A DNA stretch of 64,000 bases from Polytrichum commune (taxonomy: Eukaryota > Streptophyta > Polytrichopsida > Polytrichales > Polytrichaceae): contig OX485803.1 in the NCBI GenBank assembly GCA_950295325.1, positions 34,921,554 to 34,985,553 of the forward strand, read 5' to 3'. The notes under the pieces are model-generated. The model was not told where the DNA came from and ran no database searches. It worked only from the letters and a program-made list of their open reading frames with translations. Position 1 is the stretch's first letter. Every line of letters starts with the position of its first letter. Position numbers and translations under genes: made by a program. Positions 48,420 through 60,800 of this stretch are shown in pieces.

Positions 48420-48960
48420 TACTTTGGCATCGGCGTTAATGGGAGCCAATTCGCCTTATATTGATCATGGGTGCTTGTAATGCACTACTTGGTTCATAGT
48501 CTTCCTTTTTGAAAGGTTGGCTCCATGTGAGAGTATGTGAATGATGTAATTCCAAGTTTCCAAGGGCTTACAATGGTGGTGCCATGGGTGCTTATTGTTG
48601 GTCTAATTCTCTTTTGATTAGAATTAGCTATGTGAGGTGTTCAATGGTATTTTGGTGTATGGTTTTCATGAGGTTTTTAGTATTGGGTTTTGGGATTGGA
48701 GGCTTATTTATTTATTCATTGTTAAATTCAAGTGATTGTAAATAGCGCCTTATACCCCCGCTATGATGGTTATTGAGGGTTCGGTTTCCAACCGTTGTTT
48801 TCTAACACGTATTTTAGGGGGTTGTATTTGTTATGTCTAGTTGCTATGGTTGTTTCCGGGCATTGATTGTGACAATATGTGAATTCAATGATTCAACAAT
48901 TGACAAGGGGTCAGAGGTTAGTGGTATTGGACTTTCATTTTGAGTGCCTATTATACATGG
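48420..48960 (-). pseudogene. Non-LTR retrotransposon family 1, C-terminal copy c
   Basis: Minus-strand pieces KYNPLKYVLENNGWKPNP, then in another frame ITIIAG, then IPKPNTKNLMKTIHQNTIEH and LIKRELDQ. Same module as copies a and b. It lies upstream of the RNase H copy in the same orientation, so it belongs to a separate insertion. Confidence 0.6.
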
Positions 48961-49479
48961 GATGTTAGGAGGTGCACTGCTTTAGTGTGCCTAGATATGC
49001 GTAATGTTTCAATGTGATGGGTGGCACATGTAGATAAGAGGCATGGCTCTATGATTGCTTGATGAGAATGTACAATGGGGGTTGTGTAGGTGACTGGCCA
49101 AAATATGTTAATTTATGTAGTGTCCATGTATTGTGCACTAGCTTGGGCATCTATTGTGTTGCCCATTGCACCCGTGCACATCAATCAACATCCAGGTTTA
49201 ACCCAACCTCATACACCCATGTAACCATATGCCCATGTGCACCCCATGCCAATGTGTACCCGCCATGTGCATGTATGCCCTTGCTCATGCTCATAAGGCC
49301 CCTCATGACCAATCACTATGCCTCCTGCCCATGCCATGTCCGCCACCTCCCCAAGTTTCACCCACTATACCCACCTTTTGCACTTGTAGTCCCCACTCCT
49401 TTCCACATTTGTTTCCGCTTTGTTTTGTCACATGTTTGATGTGGGGAAAATCATGTCATTTTTAAAACTAATAAATATC
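48961..49479. other. C-rich non-genic stretch
   Basis: CCCATG and GCCC-rich between 49150 and 49400; frames there are Cys/Pro/His-rich because of composition. No domain recognised. Confidence 0.4.
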
Positions 49480-49580
49480 AAAAGAAGCAATGGTATTGCT
49501 TCTACAAAAATGTGATAAGAAATACTCAAAATAGTGTGGAATGTTGATAAACTGGCGTAGCCTAATTGCACATATCAATG
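49480..49580. mobile_element. Partial copy of the 21613-21833 MITE
   Basis: AATACTCAAAATA-TGTGGA and CCTAATTGCACATATCAATG followed by TA match the right half of that element. The left end is missing. Confidence 0.6.
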
Positions 49581-49822
49581 TAGAAATTCTTGCTTTTTGT
49601 CATGGTCATTAGGTTAATATATGAAGGCAATTCAATTGAAACCATTCCAACTTTCATCTCTTAGATATTGAGAATTCGCTTTAGATCGCAACCTTAGACC
49701 ACATACCCTTTCTGACTCATAGATCAGTGACATAAATTAACCAAAATAGCCCACCTTATATAAGATAGGCATGCTTAAATCCAACATAGCAAATAAAGTG
49801 GACACATGTATTTGAGTGGTAT

Positions 49823-49867
49823 AGGTGTAGGTGTAGGTGTAGGTGTAGATGTAGATGTATATGTAGG
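49823..49867. repeat. GGTGTA/GATGTA minisatellite
   Basis: Seven hexamer units, shifting from GGTGTA to GATGTA, read directly. Confidence 0.85.
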
Positions 49868-49869
49868 AA

Positions 49870-51080
49870 TAGAGACCATAAAGACTTGTCTTTAAAGAGA
49901 TTGGATGACGTGCTCAAAATGTGTTAACCATTCTTGGCTCAGGAGTTAACATAATGGGGGCAACCCATATGACCACTTGATGAGTACGAGAATCTTCACT
50001 TTGACAATGGATAAGATGTTCATATGAGCTCCCAAAATCACGAGGTAAATGACTACGGGCACGATTTGGATTTACTAATCATCTTGCACTAATTGTGTGT
50101 TGCATATCCTATGAGAAGTGAGTGCATAGAGAGTGATATTTAAATAACATATGTCTACATTGGGGTAACCAACCTACAACCAAGCAATTAGAAAGGCCAT
50201 CTATTAAAGGCACCACAAAAACTGCACACATAATGGCACATTTAACTCATTACAAACGAGTTGTTGGGGACATGTTGACGTTGACTTGACCAAGCGTTTC
50301 CTCAATTAGGAATGATACTTATCCGTGTTGGTAGCTCTTGATTTCAATGAGGCAAGGATTATGAGTCCATGTTATGAATTATCAAGTGTCACTTTGTTGG
50401 AACCGGCCCATAAAAAACTGTTGGTCTTGATGGAACTATCAACGTGTGGACTCGACTTTAAGATTTCACTTCCATTGCAATCAATTGGATATGCAAATCC
50501 AATCAATCATGTCAATATGAGTGAATGTTCACAACCCATACGAAAGGGTAGTATAGAGCACATTAGTTGATATGTTTAGACAATCCAATGCCTAAATCCG
50601 GATCAAAGACCCATAATTAATTTTGTGAGATTGAGTTGGAATGAATGAACAACCACTTCATACGGGGACAAGTAGATGTTAGAAAAGCAAAGCATGTCAA
50701 TGAGGCATATCAGCCCTAAACCCTACACATTCATGATATGGGTAGTGATATTATATATCAGTTGCATTAAATGCATGATCTATCTTAAGATTATGAACAA
50801 TTTGGTATGAGTTTGTCATTGAGAACCAATCGCCATTGATTAAATCCATAATGTGCATTGAGCAACTAATTTTTTTCCATACCAAGAGTCTCCAAGACTC
50901 ATTAATGGGTTTTAGTTTTGAAGGTAGTAAATAGTGTTGAGGAAAAATCACTATGATCTGTGTTCATTTCTTCTAAATATAGTATAATATTCAAAATTGA
51001 TGCATTCAAAAGTTCCACGTATTTGTAAAGGTAATATGTTTATACCTTCTTGAAGTAGTCCAACCTCAAATGAATGCACT
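49870..51080. other. Non-genic stretch
   Basis: No gene, RNA or bounded repeat recognised. Confidence 0.4.
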
Positions 51081-51084
51081 TTTC

Positions 51085-51241
51085 ATAACATTGCTTAACA
51101 CTCATTTTTCATTCATTGGGCACCCAAGATATAGTAGTTGGATGCTTGGAAAGCTGAGCAGGGAGACTCAACTTTCCAAGCATCCAACTGTTATATTCAA
51201 GGGGCCCACTGAAGGAGAAGTGAGTGTTGAGTAATGTTATA
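51085..51241. mobile_element. 157-bp foldback element, hairpin-forming
   Basis: The two halves are inverted copies over about 68 bp each: outer blocks ATAACATT-C-TAACACTCA, then CA-TGGGC-CC, and a perfect inner stem AGTTGGATGCTTGGAAAG with its complement, leaving an ~18-base loop (51155-51172). It could be a tiny MITE; the stem also has the shape of a small-RNA precursor. ATAA on the left and TTATAA on the right suggest a TA-type target. Confidence 0.7.
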
Positions 51242-51327
51242 AATTGATTGGTTGTATGCCTTAATTAATTGAATATTGAGGTTCAAACACACAGATTTGG
51301 GTGCCCTTCACTAAAAATAAATACCTA

Positions 51328-51781
51328 GGGTTGGTTCACACATGGTCCCAAAGTCCCACTTATGTTAGCTAATCCCAACATGGAGGCAAACTTGCAGCTT
51401 TTGAGCCTCAAGAAACCATTAAGTATTGTTTGTATCCATTGAAGTCAACTCTTGAATAATTTATGCAAAACAATTATTGGGACTTGTGTTGAGAGTTGGA
51501 TCTAGTTTTTTGCTCGACCCATCTCTCAGCACAAATCCCAAGCCTCTCCTCCAAAAAATGATGCCATGCCATACTTGGGACTTAGGGCTTGGGACCCTGC
51601 ATACCATTACTAACCAATGGGCATTCATTCATGTGGGCCCCGAGAATATAACCATGGAATGCCATAGCTAGTGCATATTCAATCTAAATCTACACTAGCT
51701 ACAACATTCCATGGTTATACTATTAGGGCCCACACGAACAAATGCCCGTTGCTTAACAATGTTACGTTTGTGTACCGGCCC
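51328..51781 (+). mobile_element. PIF/Harbinger-like MITE (family H), with nested insertion
   Basis: It begins GGGTTGGTTCACACATGG and ends TTTGTGTACCGGCCC, with CTA at 51325-51327 and 51782-51784. It shares CATGGAGGCAAA, GAGCCTCAAGAAACCATTAA and GGGACTTGTGTTGAGA-TTGG with the elements at 29588 and (reversed) 55160. Without the nested element it is about 311 bp. Confidence 0.8.
51614..51753. mobile_element. 140-bp foldback MITE nested in family H element
   Basis: Arms of about 60 bp: ATGGGCATTCATTCATGTGG, then GGCCC and AATATAACCATGGAATG, mirrored by CATTCCATGGTTATA and GGGCCCACACGAACAAATGC. TAA lies at 51611-51613 and 51754-51756, again a TWA duplication. Confidence 0.75.
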
Positions 51782-51784
51782 CTA

Positions 51785-54105
51785 GTAGAATGGTCATCAA
51801 TGTCACATATCACTAAATGTTGATTTTCTCTCTAACATAAAACAATGCACTAAATAAAGTTTGAAACCCATATACACAAAAGGGTGATGATTATAAGACT
51901 TGTTGAGAGTTTGTAGACATCCTAGAGGTTTGCACTGTTGACATAAATTCATCCATTGAGAAGGTGAGATGCAAGTTGTTCATGGAAACTCTCATGGCAA
52001 CCACATTGGCTACTCCTATTATTGTGGGCCAATAGTAATTTTCTAGGGTCCATGAAAATTCTCAACCTACGCTCAATTTCTAGCAGAATTTCACTGTTGG
52101 CCACAAAAATAGTTTTCAAACTAATAACAATGTGTGTGATTATTTGTTTTGTGATGTAAGACGACTAATTTATTTTATGTAAGGTATTGATCGGAAATCT
52201 TTATGAAAACTTAGGAGAAGACCCAAACCTTGGACCCAAATTAATTTCACCTTGACTAGAAAGTTAGTGTGATACGTGTTAATTTTCCACCCACACTAAT
52301 CAAACAATTTAGTGTACCATGAATGATGGAGAGGGTTAAAATCACAAAGAAAAATTGTATACTCCATGAAGTTCTAGTTTGCAGCTTAAAAATACACTTA
52401 GATTATAGAGAACCTAACGGGACTTATTATATTCCAAGTCCAAAGACACTATGAAATCAAAGAATGTACATTGGTCGAGAAACGTTTAGGACCTTTGCCA
52501 AAGTATGAAAAATAAAAGTGATAATATTGTAGCGCTACTTTCCTGGCAGATGCGCGAGAGAATACTCCATCCCCATTTCTTTTAAAGCCACACTTTGAAC
52601 TTGGCTCCAAAATTAAACGTCAATAGATGGGTGAAATTTGGACCCGGACCCTAAAACAAATCCACCCTCAGTGGAATGACTAAGCAGCAAACTTGGGAGA
52701 GGTGAAGCAAGAATCGGATGTCATATTAGTGTGGACCACAATCTTTATATAGAGTCCACATAAATCCTAATGGTGATTAATATGGATCAAATTAATTTTC
52801 AGCTCATGTCAAGTCTCTGGTTTGATGTAATTTTGTGGTCATTTGGAAGCTTAGGTCTCAAATGGGCATTATTTCTTGATTTATTCTTGGGTGTCATGGT
52901 TTCTCATGGGGTGGTTGTATTTTGTTATTTTCCTTGTAATTGAATCTTCAATTTGTGCCAAAGAAAAAAAAAACACAAAATTTCTAGTTTGAAATCAGTG
53001 TGGGTTGCATAGATTGCATTTTGAGGAAAATGACAAAGCCAAATAATCTATTTTATTCTTCTACCTATTGATGTAAGTTGATGATTTTATTATATGTCAA
53101 GTGATGGTCAAAAATCTCAAGAAATACTGAGGTCAAAATCCCAGGTATTGGACCCACGTCATTTTTACCCCGACTAAACAATTAACCTAACATTAACCAC
53201 AAAGGATGCAAGTTTCAATATGCAGTCCTCATATGACCAAATACATGATTTAAACGGACCTCATAATGCTCAAAAACCATATGTTGTATATTTATGTATT
53301 TGAAACCTTCTTTTCTACATTGTCTTGTGCCAATGAGGATACAAACATATAGTCATACTTGACATTGGTGATTAAAATACAAATTGTGTATTTGCATCCA
53401 AGGGCACTCATGTTGCATATTTGAACTTAAATATTCAATAACATCAACGCATTCAACTGATTTGAAAAACACACTTGGAAAATAATGATGCAAGCATAAT
53501 AAAATGGACCAGAAAGGTGCTTAAGTACACTATGCCCATATTGATATTTGGCGAAACACCTAAAAGTGGTAGCAAAACATTGTTTATTGGACTTTCTTTG
53601 AATGGTGCACTCTATTGTTGGGTTGAGTACTCAAACATTGAATGTGAAGACATGACTTTTAAAAGTAACTCTAAAAGAAAAAATGGCTATATATGATTTT
53701 GGATGTAGAATTAGTTTGACGTAGAATAGTTACACACCCAAAATTAGTTTGACCTTGGATTTTTTTTCCATAATCGTTCAACTCCTTATAAACTTGAAGG
53801 CGTCACCAAAACATTAAATAAATAAAATTTAGTACGTTTGAAACAAATTTTAGACAATTACTTGTTTAGTATCACCTACTAGCACGCCATTTGCACCATC
53901 TTCTAAACACAAACACTTTTTTTCTTTTTGAAATTGTTGATATCAACAAAATATGCTTGGCTTTGTACATCGATATGCTTTCCAAAGATGTTTATAATTT
54001 TCACAAAAAAATCAATGCTAATATATATTTTTGAATCACTTTCACTTAAACCTTTGCAAGGAACAAGAGTTGTCCACTCTACTACGCTTGCACCCATAAC
54101 TTATT
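51785..54105. other. Non-genic stretch with weak duplicated text
   Basis: Segments around 52150-52310 and 53055-53190 resemble each other (CTTGGACCC-A, TTTCACC-TGACTA, CACTAATCA), suggesting an old duplication. No gene was recognised. Confidence 0.35.
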
Positions 54106-54109
54106 TTAA

Positions 54110-54795
54110 CATAGATGGGGTCACTTTTGACACAATTAGTTAACACTAGAAGTATGTAACTCAAGTATGTATTTTTTGGACATTTAAGGATTAATCATCT
54201 CCACTCTATTTTTCCACCCACACTAATAGGACTTGTTACAGTAGTTGCCGTGAACCGAAATCTAATTTACATAGATACCAGGAAGCTCCGGCCATACATT
54301 AAACCTCCTAACTTTGTTAGACCTTTGAGGGTTGAAACCTTAGAGACATTCGATGGGATCGCTTTTGTCACAATTAGCTCCAGATGAACGCATGTAACTT
54401 GATGACGCATTTTTGGGACGTTTAGAGGGTTGATCGTCTCCTGTCAAGTTTTCCACCCACATTAATAGGACTAGTTAGTGGTAGTTGTCGTGAACTGAAA
54501 TCTAGTTTACGTAGACACGTTGAAGCTCCGGCCATACATTAAACCTCCTAACTTTGTTAGACCTTTGAGAGTTGAAACCTTAGAGACCTTGGATGGGATC
54601 GCTTTTGCCAGAATTAGCTCCAGATGAACGCATGTAACTTGATGACACATTTTTGGGACGTTTAGAGGGTTGATCATCTCCAGTCAAGTTTTCCACCCAC
54701 ATTAATAGGACTAGTTAGTGGTAGTTGTCGTGAACCGAAATCTAGTTTACGTCGACACGTTGAAGCTCGGGGCGTACATTGAACCTCCTAACCCA
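54110..54795. repeat. 240-bp tandem repeat, about 2.9 copies
   Basis: GAAGCTCCGGCCATACATT falls at 54282 and 54522, and a variant (GAAGCTCGGGGCGTACATT) at 54762, an exact 240-bp period. Each unit also contains TTGTTAGACCTTTGAG-GTTG, GATGGGATCGCTTTTG, GCATGTAACTTGATGAC and TTTTCCACCCACATTAATAG. Copies 2 and 3 are nearly identical; the first is more diverged. Confidence 0.9.
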
Positions 54796-55159
54796 CCCAT
54801 GAGCCAAGTGAAAGGACGAAGAGGAGGTTTGGTGATCTAGAAGCATGACAGCAGCAGCCATGCCTTTATTTTGGTACCTTATCCCAGCCTGCAGCCCCTC
54901 ATTGTAGGCCCTCATTAAATTTTGGGCTGACGGGAACGGAATGCAGGTGCTCCAATATATTTCACACATGATTTGGACCTCCTCCCTACTACTACTACTA
55001 ACTTAACTTAACTTCAGTAAGAGGCCCGTAACTTGGCTCGAACTTCACTTGTATGTATAATCAATCGTATAGAACCCGAGTTTAAGCAAGGTCCTTTCAC
55101 TTGATACGGCACCACGGGTGATCGAGGTAGAAGGTGCTTAAGACCAACCCTTTGGCTGA

Positions 55160-55526
55160 GGGCCGGTTCACACAAAGTCTCAAGTCACTTGAGGTCAATC
55201 CGTGCAATTTCAGCCGTTGAGAGCATGGAAGTTGGGACTCACACTTCACATGGGTCCTGAGTATGACATGGATGCCTACATGACAACACTTTTTGAAGGC
55301 AAGGTTTGGGACTTGTGTTGAGAATTGGGTCGTGCGAAAAGATAGACCCAACATGCAGCACAAGTCCCATAAATATTTTTGCAGTAAATAATCAAGATTT
55401 GATTTTAATGAAGATCAACTGTATTTTAATGGTTGCTTGAGGTTTAAAAGTTGGAAGATTGCCTCCATGTTGGGTCTTGCTAGCATGAGTAGGACTCGGG
55501 AGTGGGGACCTCATGTGAAGTGGCCT
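55160..55526 (-). mobile_element. 367-bp PIF/Harbinger-like MITE (family H)
   Basis: It begins GGGCCGGTTCACACAAAG and ends CTCATGTGAAGTGGCCT, with TGA at 55157-55159 and 55527-55529. Its right half is the complement of the left halves of the 29588 and 51328 elements, so it lies in reverse. No insertion interrupts it, making it the best complete family member here. Confidence 0.85.
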
Positions 55527-55529
55527 TGA

Positions 55530-56302
55530 TTTAGCCTAATTGGGGTTCGTTTAGGTTAGTAGTATGCATGATTGGCTTAGTAGACTAGCTTGGAGAAAAT
55601 CATAAAACTATCCTATCACACGCCCATAACTGCTTATAGTTTTGGCCCAACATTCACCCTGCTTCTCCCAAAATTGTCCTCACCTTTTGTCCATATCACC
55701 CCCACACTAACACCAACACTCCAGCAAACAAAAAAAATTGAGACATCATAATCTTTTGCGTATTGGATCTTAAAAAAACATATAAGGAACCCACCCATAG
55801 CTATGTCCCAAAGCTTGCCTATGTGATAGCTTAAAAACGAAAGAAGTATGTACACTTTTGACCTCTTATAACTTTGATTTTGACACTTGAACACCAATCC
55901 TCATTGTTCACAACTGCCAACTGGATGAGACAACTTGTGATCCCATCCAAGACCAAAAGGGTATGTCAAGTTGGAAGTGTCCGTTATAGTCCCACATACA
56001 TTATCTCTTCAAGAGTGATGGCTTGCTTTTCATGATCGAAGAACGATCGCATGGAACTTGTTCCTCCCCACCAATGCAATTCAATGCGATGAAGGGCGAC
56101 CAAAAGCATCACGGTCACCTACTAAAACAACTACTACTTTCTTCCTTTTCTTCTACTACTACAACAACAAAATATGCTCGTCTTCTTCTTCTTATCCATT
56201 TTTGGGGTCCTTTTCCATCCCGGAATCAACTGTACAAAACCGTTGTGGAGTGTAGACAAAGGATAACAGAATGACCCCACCACTTGGGGTTCCGGAATTG
56301 TC

Positions 56303-56333
<31 letters not shown>

Positions 56334-57105
56334 GGCTCCGAAATGGAATGGTATGATTGTCTTGAAATGAAATGAGATGCTCTAAGACATTGTAAGCCAC
56401 ACCAAGTCACTTTCTACGTGGTATTGCTTCACCAAGGCACACCACTTTCCTTTCCGGTCCCTTACTTCCCCGACCGTCAAATGAATTGTACGCATGATGG
56501 GGTAACTCCCTTGTAGGAATACGAAGCATATGCGATAATGGGATGTTTTCAAGGGGAGGGGGTGGGGGCGGCTATGAAATAATGCGCGTATTCATGGGAT
56601 ATCATATATTTGATAAAACCATTATCAAATGTATTCTCAAAATAAAGCTTTAATATCTTTGTTTGTTTACTTTTACGATTCTACTTTGAAGCATTAAAGT
56701 AGACCCTATCTTTTACTATATTGCATTTTTTAGTGACACTTGTCCCCCCTCCCCCCGCCGCTTGGCGGATATGTGCGCATGTTGTTATACGGATGGGGGG
56801 AGGGGGAGAAGAAGTGGTGTTAGGAGTTTACTAAGTCCTAAGTGCCAAAGGAGCAATGTGGGTCTCACCCCTCCTCGCAACTCCATAGTCACAGTGAATG
56901 AAAGCGAAACACGCAAGAAGTGTCCGGGGAGAATTCTGGGCATAACCGGACAAATCCCTAGTGTTGCCAAGTCCAACCACTTCCATATTGATATTTTGGT
57001 TTTTTAAATGTAAATTTAGGTAGATTATGTAGATCCTCTCTAAATAATTGGAATGTTTCTTGAAGTCTTGAACTTCTACCGGTTTTTTTTTTCAAACTCA
57101 ACATA
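55530..57105. other. Non-genic stretch with a CT microsatellite
   Basis: CT run at 56301-56329; the RERERE-type frames opposite it are artefacts. C/G-rich tracts lie at 56745-56765 and 56795-56808. No gene recognised. Confidence 0.4.
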
Positions 57106-57109
57106 TGTT

Positions 57110-57261
57110 CATCTGTAGCTACGGGTCGGTTCTCCCTGTTCATTGCATGCGATTGGAACATAACACTCATTAAAACATGCCCAAGGTTGGCCTTTTGGCT
57201 TTCCACACAATAGACAAATCTGTCCGAACACAAATAACATGTTGGGCAACCTAACACCTCT
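57110..57261 (-). pseudogene. Cys-rich coding segment, possible zinc-binding exon
   Basis: One minus-strand frame reads LPNMLFVFGQI, then CLLCGKPKGQPWACFNEC and YVPIACNEQGEPTRSYR before a stop. The C-x2-C ... C-x3-C spacing suggests metal binding, but I do not recognise the family. A second frame over the same DNA is also open (99 codons, 57257-56958), and I cannot tell which is real. It lies downstream of the methyltransferase-like locus on the same strand and could be a further exon or the remains of a neighbour gene. Confidence 0.3.
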
Positions 57262-57471
57262 CAAAGGTATTAAAAAACTAAGTCAAGTCATTTTGGGTGA
57301 TGCCTTCATAGCATGTCCACCTTAGCATGCTAAGACCATACACAAAATATAAGAGCACGGGCAAAACAAATGAAGGTTGCAGGTGAATCATGAACTAACG
57401 AAGATATAGGTGTTTAGAAATATGAAGTACCGGTCCGGTCACACGATTCCACGCATACTCATAGAGGTTGT

Positions 57472-57630
57472 TTTATTAAAAGAAAATAAAAACAATAGTA
57501 AACAATTGCAATACAAAATAAATAAAACAAGTGCACACATATCATATTCTTCTCCCTACTCATCCTCACTATCCACAAGAGTAACATTGACCTCTTTGCC
57601 TCCAAATCTATGAACGGCAAACTTCGTAGA
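57472..57630 (-). other. Possible terminal exon and polyadenylation signal
   Basis: On the minus strand, FAVHRFGGKEVNVTLVDSED then E and a stop (57613-57548), followed by AATAAA at 57477-57472. This acidic-tailed frame could be the last exon of a transcript from the methyltransferase-like locus or a spliced variant; the link is inferred from strand and distance only. Confidence 0.25.
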
Positions 57631-57885
57631 TAGTAACACGTAAACCTAACTCTACATGAAGTGAAAATGTGGTTGTCATAAGTTTGCAATTGTCTCTACG
57701 TAAATTGGAATACCCATCGAACTGTGGGGGAGATATTTCTTCCTTCATTCTTCTGCGTTCACACCAACAAAGGTTAGCAATAATTAAGTATGAACATAGA
57801 TGTCACAAAACAACTTGAATTAAATAATTCCAAATTAGACAAATCTATGCACTCAAGCAAGATTTTCATAGAACTTTTGAACGGG

Positions 57886-60800
57886 TTATTCTTCATCTTC
57901 ATCATCCATATTGAAGAATTGCAAACCACCAACAACAAGTTGCGAATCTCGCAAAGGAGCCAACATTGCATTGAAGATCATAGTGTCTTCTTAGAAGTGA
58001 TGAGGTTCCTACCATTATTGCAACAAGCATGGACAGTTGCACCTACAATATACACCAACAATAAAAACAACATAAGATTTTATTCACAAATGTAAGACCC
58101 AAAATTTAACACATAACATTTGAATGCATTCAAAGAACTAAATTGCACATGTAAAAGCATAAGCCTCCCAAACCACACTTTAGGTTTTGTCAACATTACA
58201 ATAAGAAATTGTAATGATAAGGGCTCCTTTTCAAGGGCTCCTCTTCATAGGATGTCTCCTTGCATGAGTTGTGTACTTGAGGTAGTTTGATTGAAAATAA
58301 TATCCATGGACTCCACTTTGGTCACAGTCAACCCACCTGGTGCGTTAAAAACCGATTGTGGTTGCAACTCCAATCAGAAAAACATCATAACTCATAAACA
58401 CTAAGTCTATAAGCAATGAACTTACCTTAGAAAACATTTAGTGAATTTCTCTATTATTTTAGAAAACAACCAAAGCAAGTAGAATTTCAAACAACATTAC
58501 AAGTGGGTATTAATTATTCTTGTACCGTTTGTGTTGTAACTATTGGTGAGCACAATGGCATCTCATTTATAGCCACCAATCCTTTGCCAAAGCGAATCCA
58601 TATGAGGTAGCATATGTTCTAACATCATCTTGCCCTGTCTTAAATTATGGAAGAAACAACAATAGGGGAGGATCATCAGTAAATTAAGTGTATGCAAATT
58701 CAAACAATGTTTCCACATCCTTTGAATGGTGTGCATTCCAAACTGGAATTGCATTTGGAGGAGAAGACATAATCATAACCACGAAACCCTTTGGCAGATT
58801 CGCCAAAATCAAATCAAATCCCCTGAATATACAAACGTAGGGATGACACCCTAGTATTCCGGTCACGCCCAACCTACAAAATAATGAAAAAAAAATCAAC
58901 AATTAAAACAACAACCCAATATCTTTCTGCAATAGAAAATGACTAAAATAAAGAAGGTTCTACATGTACACTATTTTTTTCACAAAATCAAAGGTCGAAA
59001 CCAACATAAGATTGGCGCTTCCACCATTCTCCAATAAATTAGAGATAGGTGTGTTCTCCACAAATATGGAAATCTTGAGATTAGTGCGTCTAGCTTGAAG
59101 ATTTATCAAACCATGCAGTGAGTGAAGAATAGAAAAGGAAATGTTTGGACACTTCCATCTTGCAATGGACTCGGCATCAAAGCAATATTGTCCAAGTGCT
59201 TATCTTTCTTTCCCTTTTCCTTTTGGGTTATAGGTGGAGGTGAAGGAAGAGTTATAGGTGGTTTAGGTGGTGCAACAACATTTATCTTTCATTTTTGTTT
59301 GCCTCCTTTACCAATGGGTTTAATGAACTCCTCATGAGGCTTCACCTCGACGTGTTGCATGGGCTCCACATAAATACTAAGTGCACCCTCCTTTGTAGGA
59401 TGCAAGTTTGTTTGGGCATAAACCAATGACAAAACTCCAACAGTCATGCATCCACTACATCAACTAAAGTGATGAAATTATGCACATGTTGTTAGATATG
59501 TTTGCCCATGATTTCAAGAACGGGGGAAAGCTTGTAGAGAAATGGATTTACAAGTGTGAAGCTCCCTTATCATGTACCTACAAGACAAGAAAACAATAAC
59601 TTATTCGATAAAAATACAAATCATCGATTCTTAATGCAACATTGCACAAAGGTTCAATGCATACATGTATATGACTTGTCTAATTGCCTCCAACCCTCCT
59701 CGTGACTCCACTTGATTGTTGACTTTGTGATTGGCGGTTCTCCTTGAAGCAAAGGTTTGAAAGCCTTGGCCCACGATAGACAACACCAACACTCAACATA
59801 ATCAACAACTAAAATAACATTTTCCTGGTTGACCACTCCCAACTTGGGGAGTATGCCCTCAAACTCCTCAACAACACCTTCTCTAGTTGCAAGTATTAAA
59901 GCAATATGTAAGAGAATATAGGATTAAAAAACTCACAAGAAACAAATGCACAAATGCACAAACAATCTATAAATTGAGCCCAAAATGATGCCTTGACCAA
60001 CCAAACATAAAAGTTATGCAACAATATTCTCAGCGACTAATGTGATAGTGGTGAAGACTTTCATCACATTAACCACTTTGTCTTGTACTTCCCAACAACA
60101 GGCATAGTTGCAATTTTTGCAATTTCTCCAATGTCATTTTAGGTTTTGGAGCAGAGCTCTAATGGGCATTAATCTATGCAACAAATGAATAAATCAATAC
60201 ATAATAACATATAAATTACATAAACATTCTTAAAATAAAAATACATTAGTTGAGCATGAGCTAACCTCTTTGATGAAATCATATCCATTTGTTGGATCTG
60301 CCAGTGCAAGGAGTTTGTCAAACTCTTTGGATCTACATGATCTCACTGATTTTTTCACTACAAGATTGCAAACCTTCAATTCAAATATTAAGGATCATCT
60401 GTCCACATGAATTTTGTCCCAATATTCACATGTAGCCTCCCCTAAAGCTATGACCACATCCCTTTGGTTGGATTTCCAAACTGAGTATTAATAATTACCA
60501 CAAGGAGATGTATTAATGAAACACCACAACACAAGAATTTTAAAGACATTTACCTTATATATGAAAGCTACAAATACATCCAACAAAAGAGGGTACCATG
60601 TGGACATTGGTTTTTTCTTCTCACACCTTGCATAATCATCAGGCAACAAAAGTGTTTTGAATTCTTGCAGATACAAAATTCCAAAACTACAAATGCAATA
60701 AATCTTGTGCACTAAGCTGGTCTTAACATGGTCATTATTTGTGGATCTACAAATATAAAAATATTGTCAATAACCACTTGAAATGAAACTGTGAATGAAC

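Noticed and set aside
56134-56410. Frames with RERERERE repeats
   Set aside because: They are translations of a CT microsatellite on the opposite strand.
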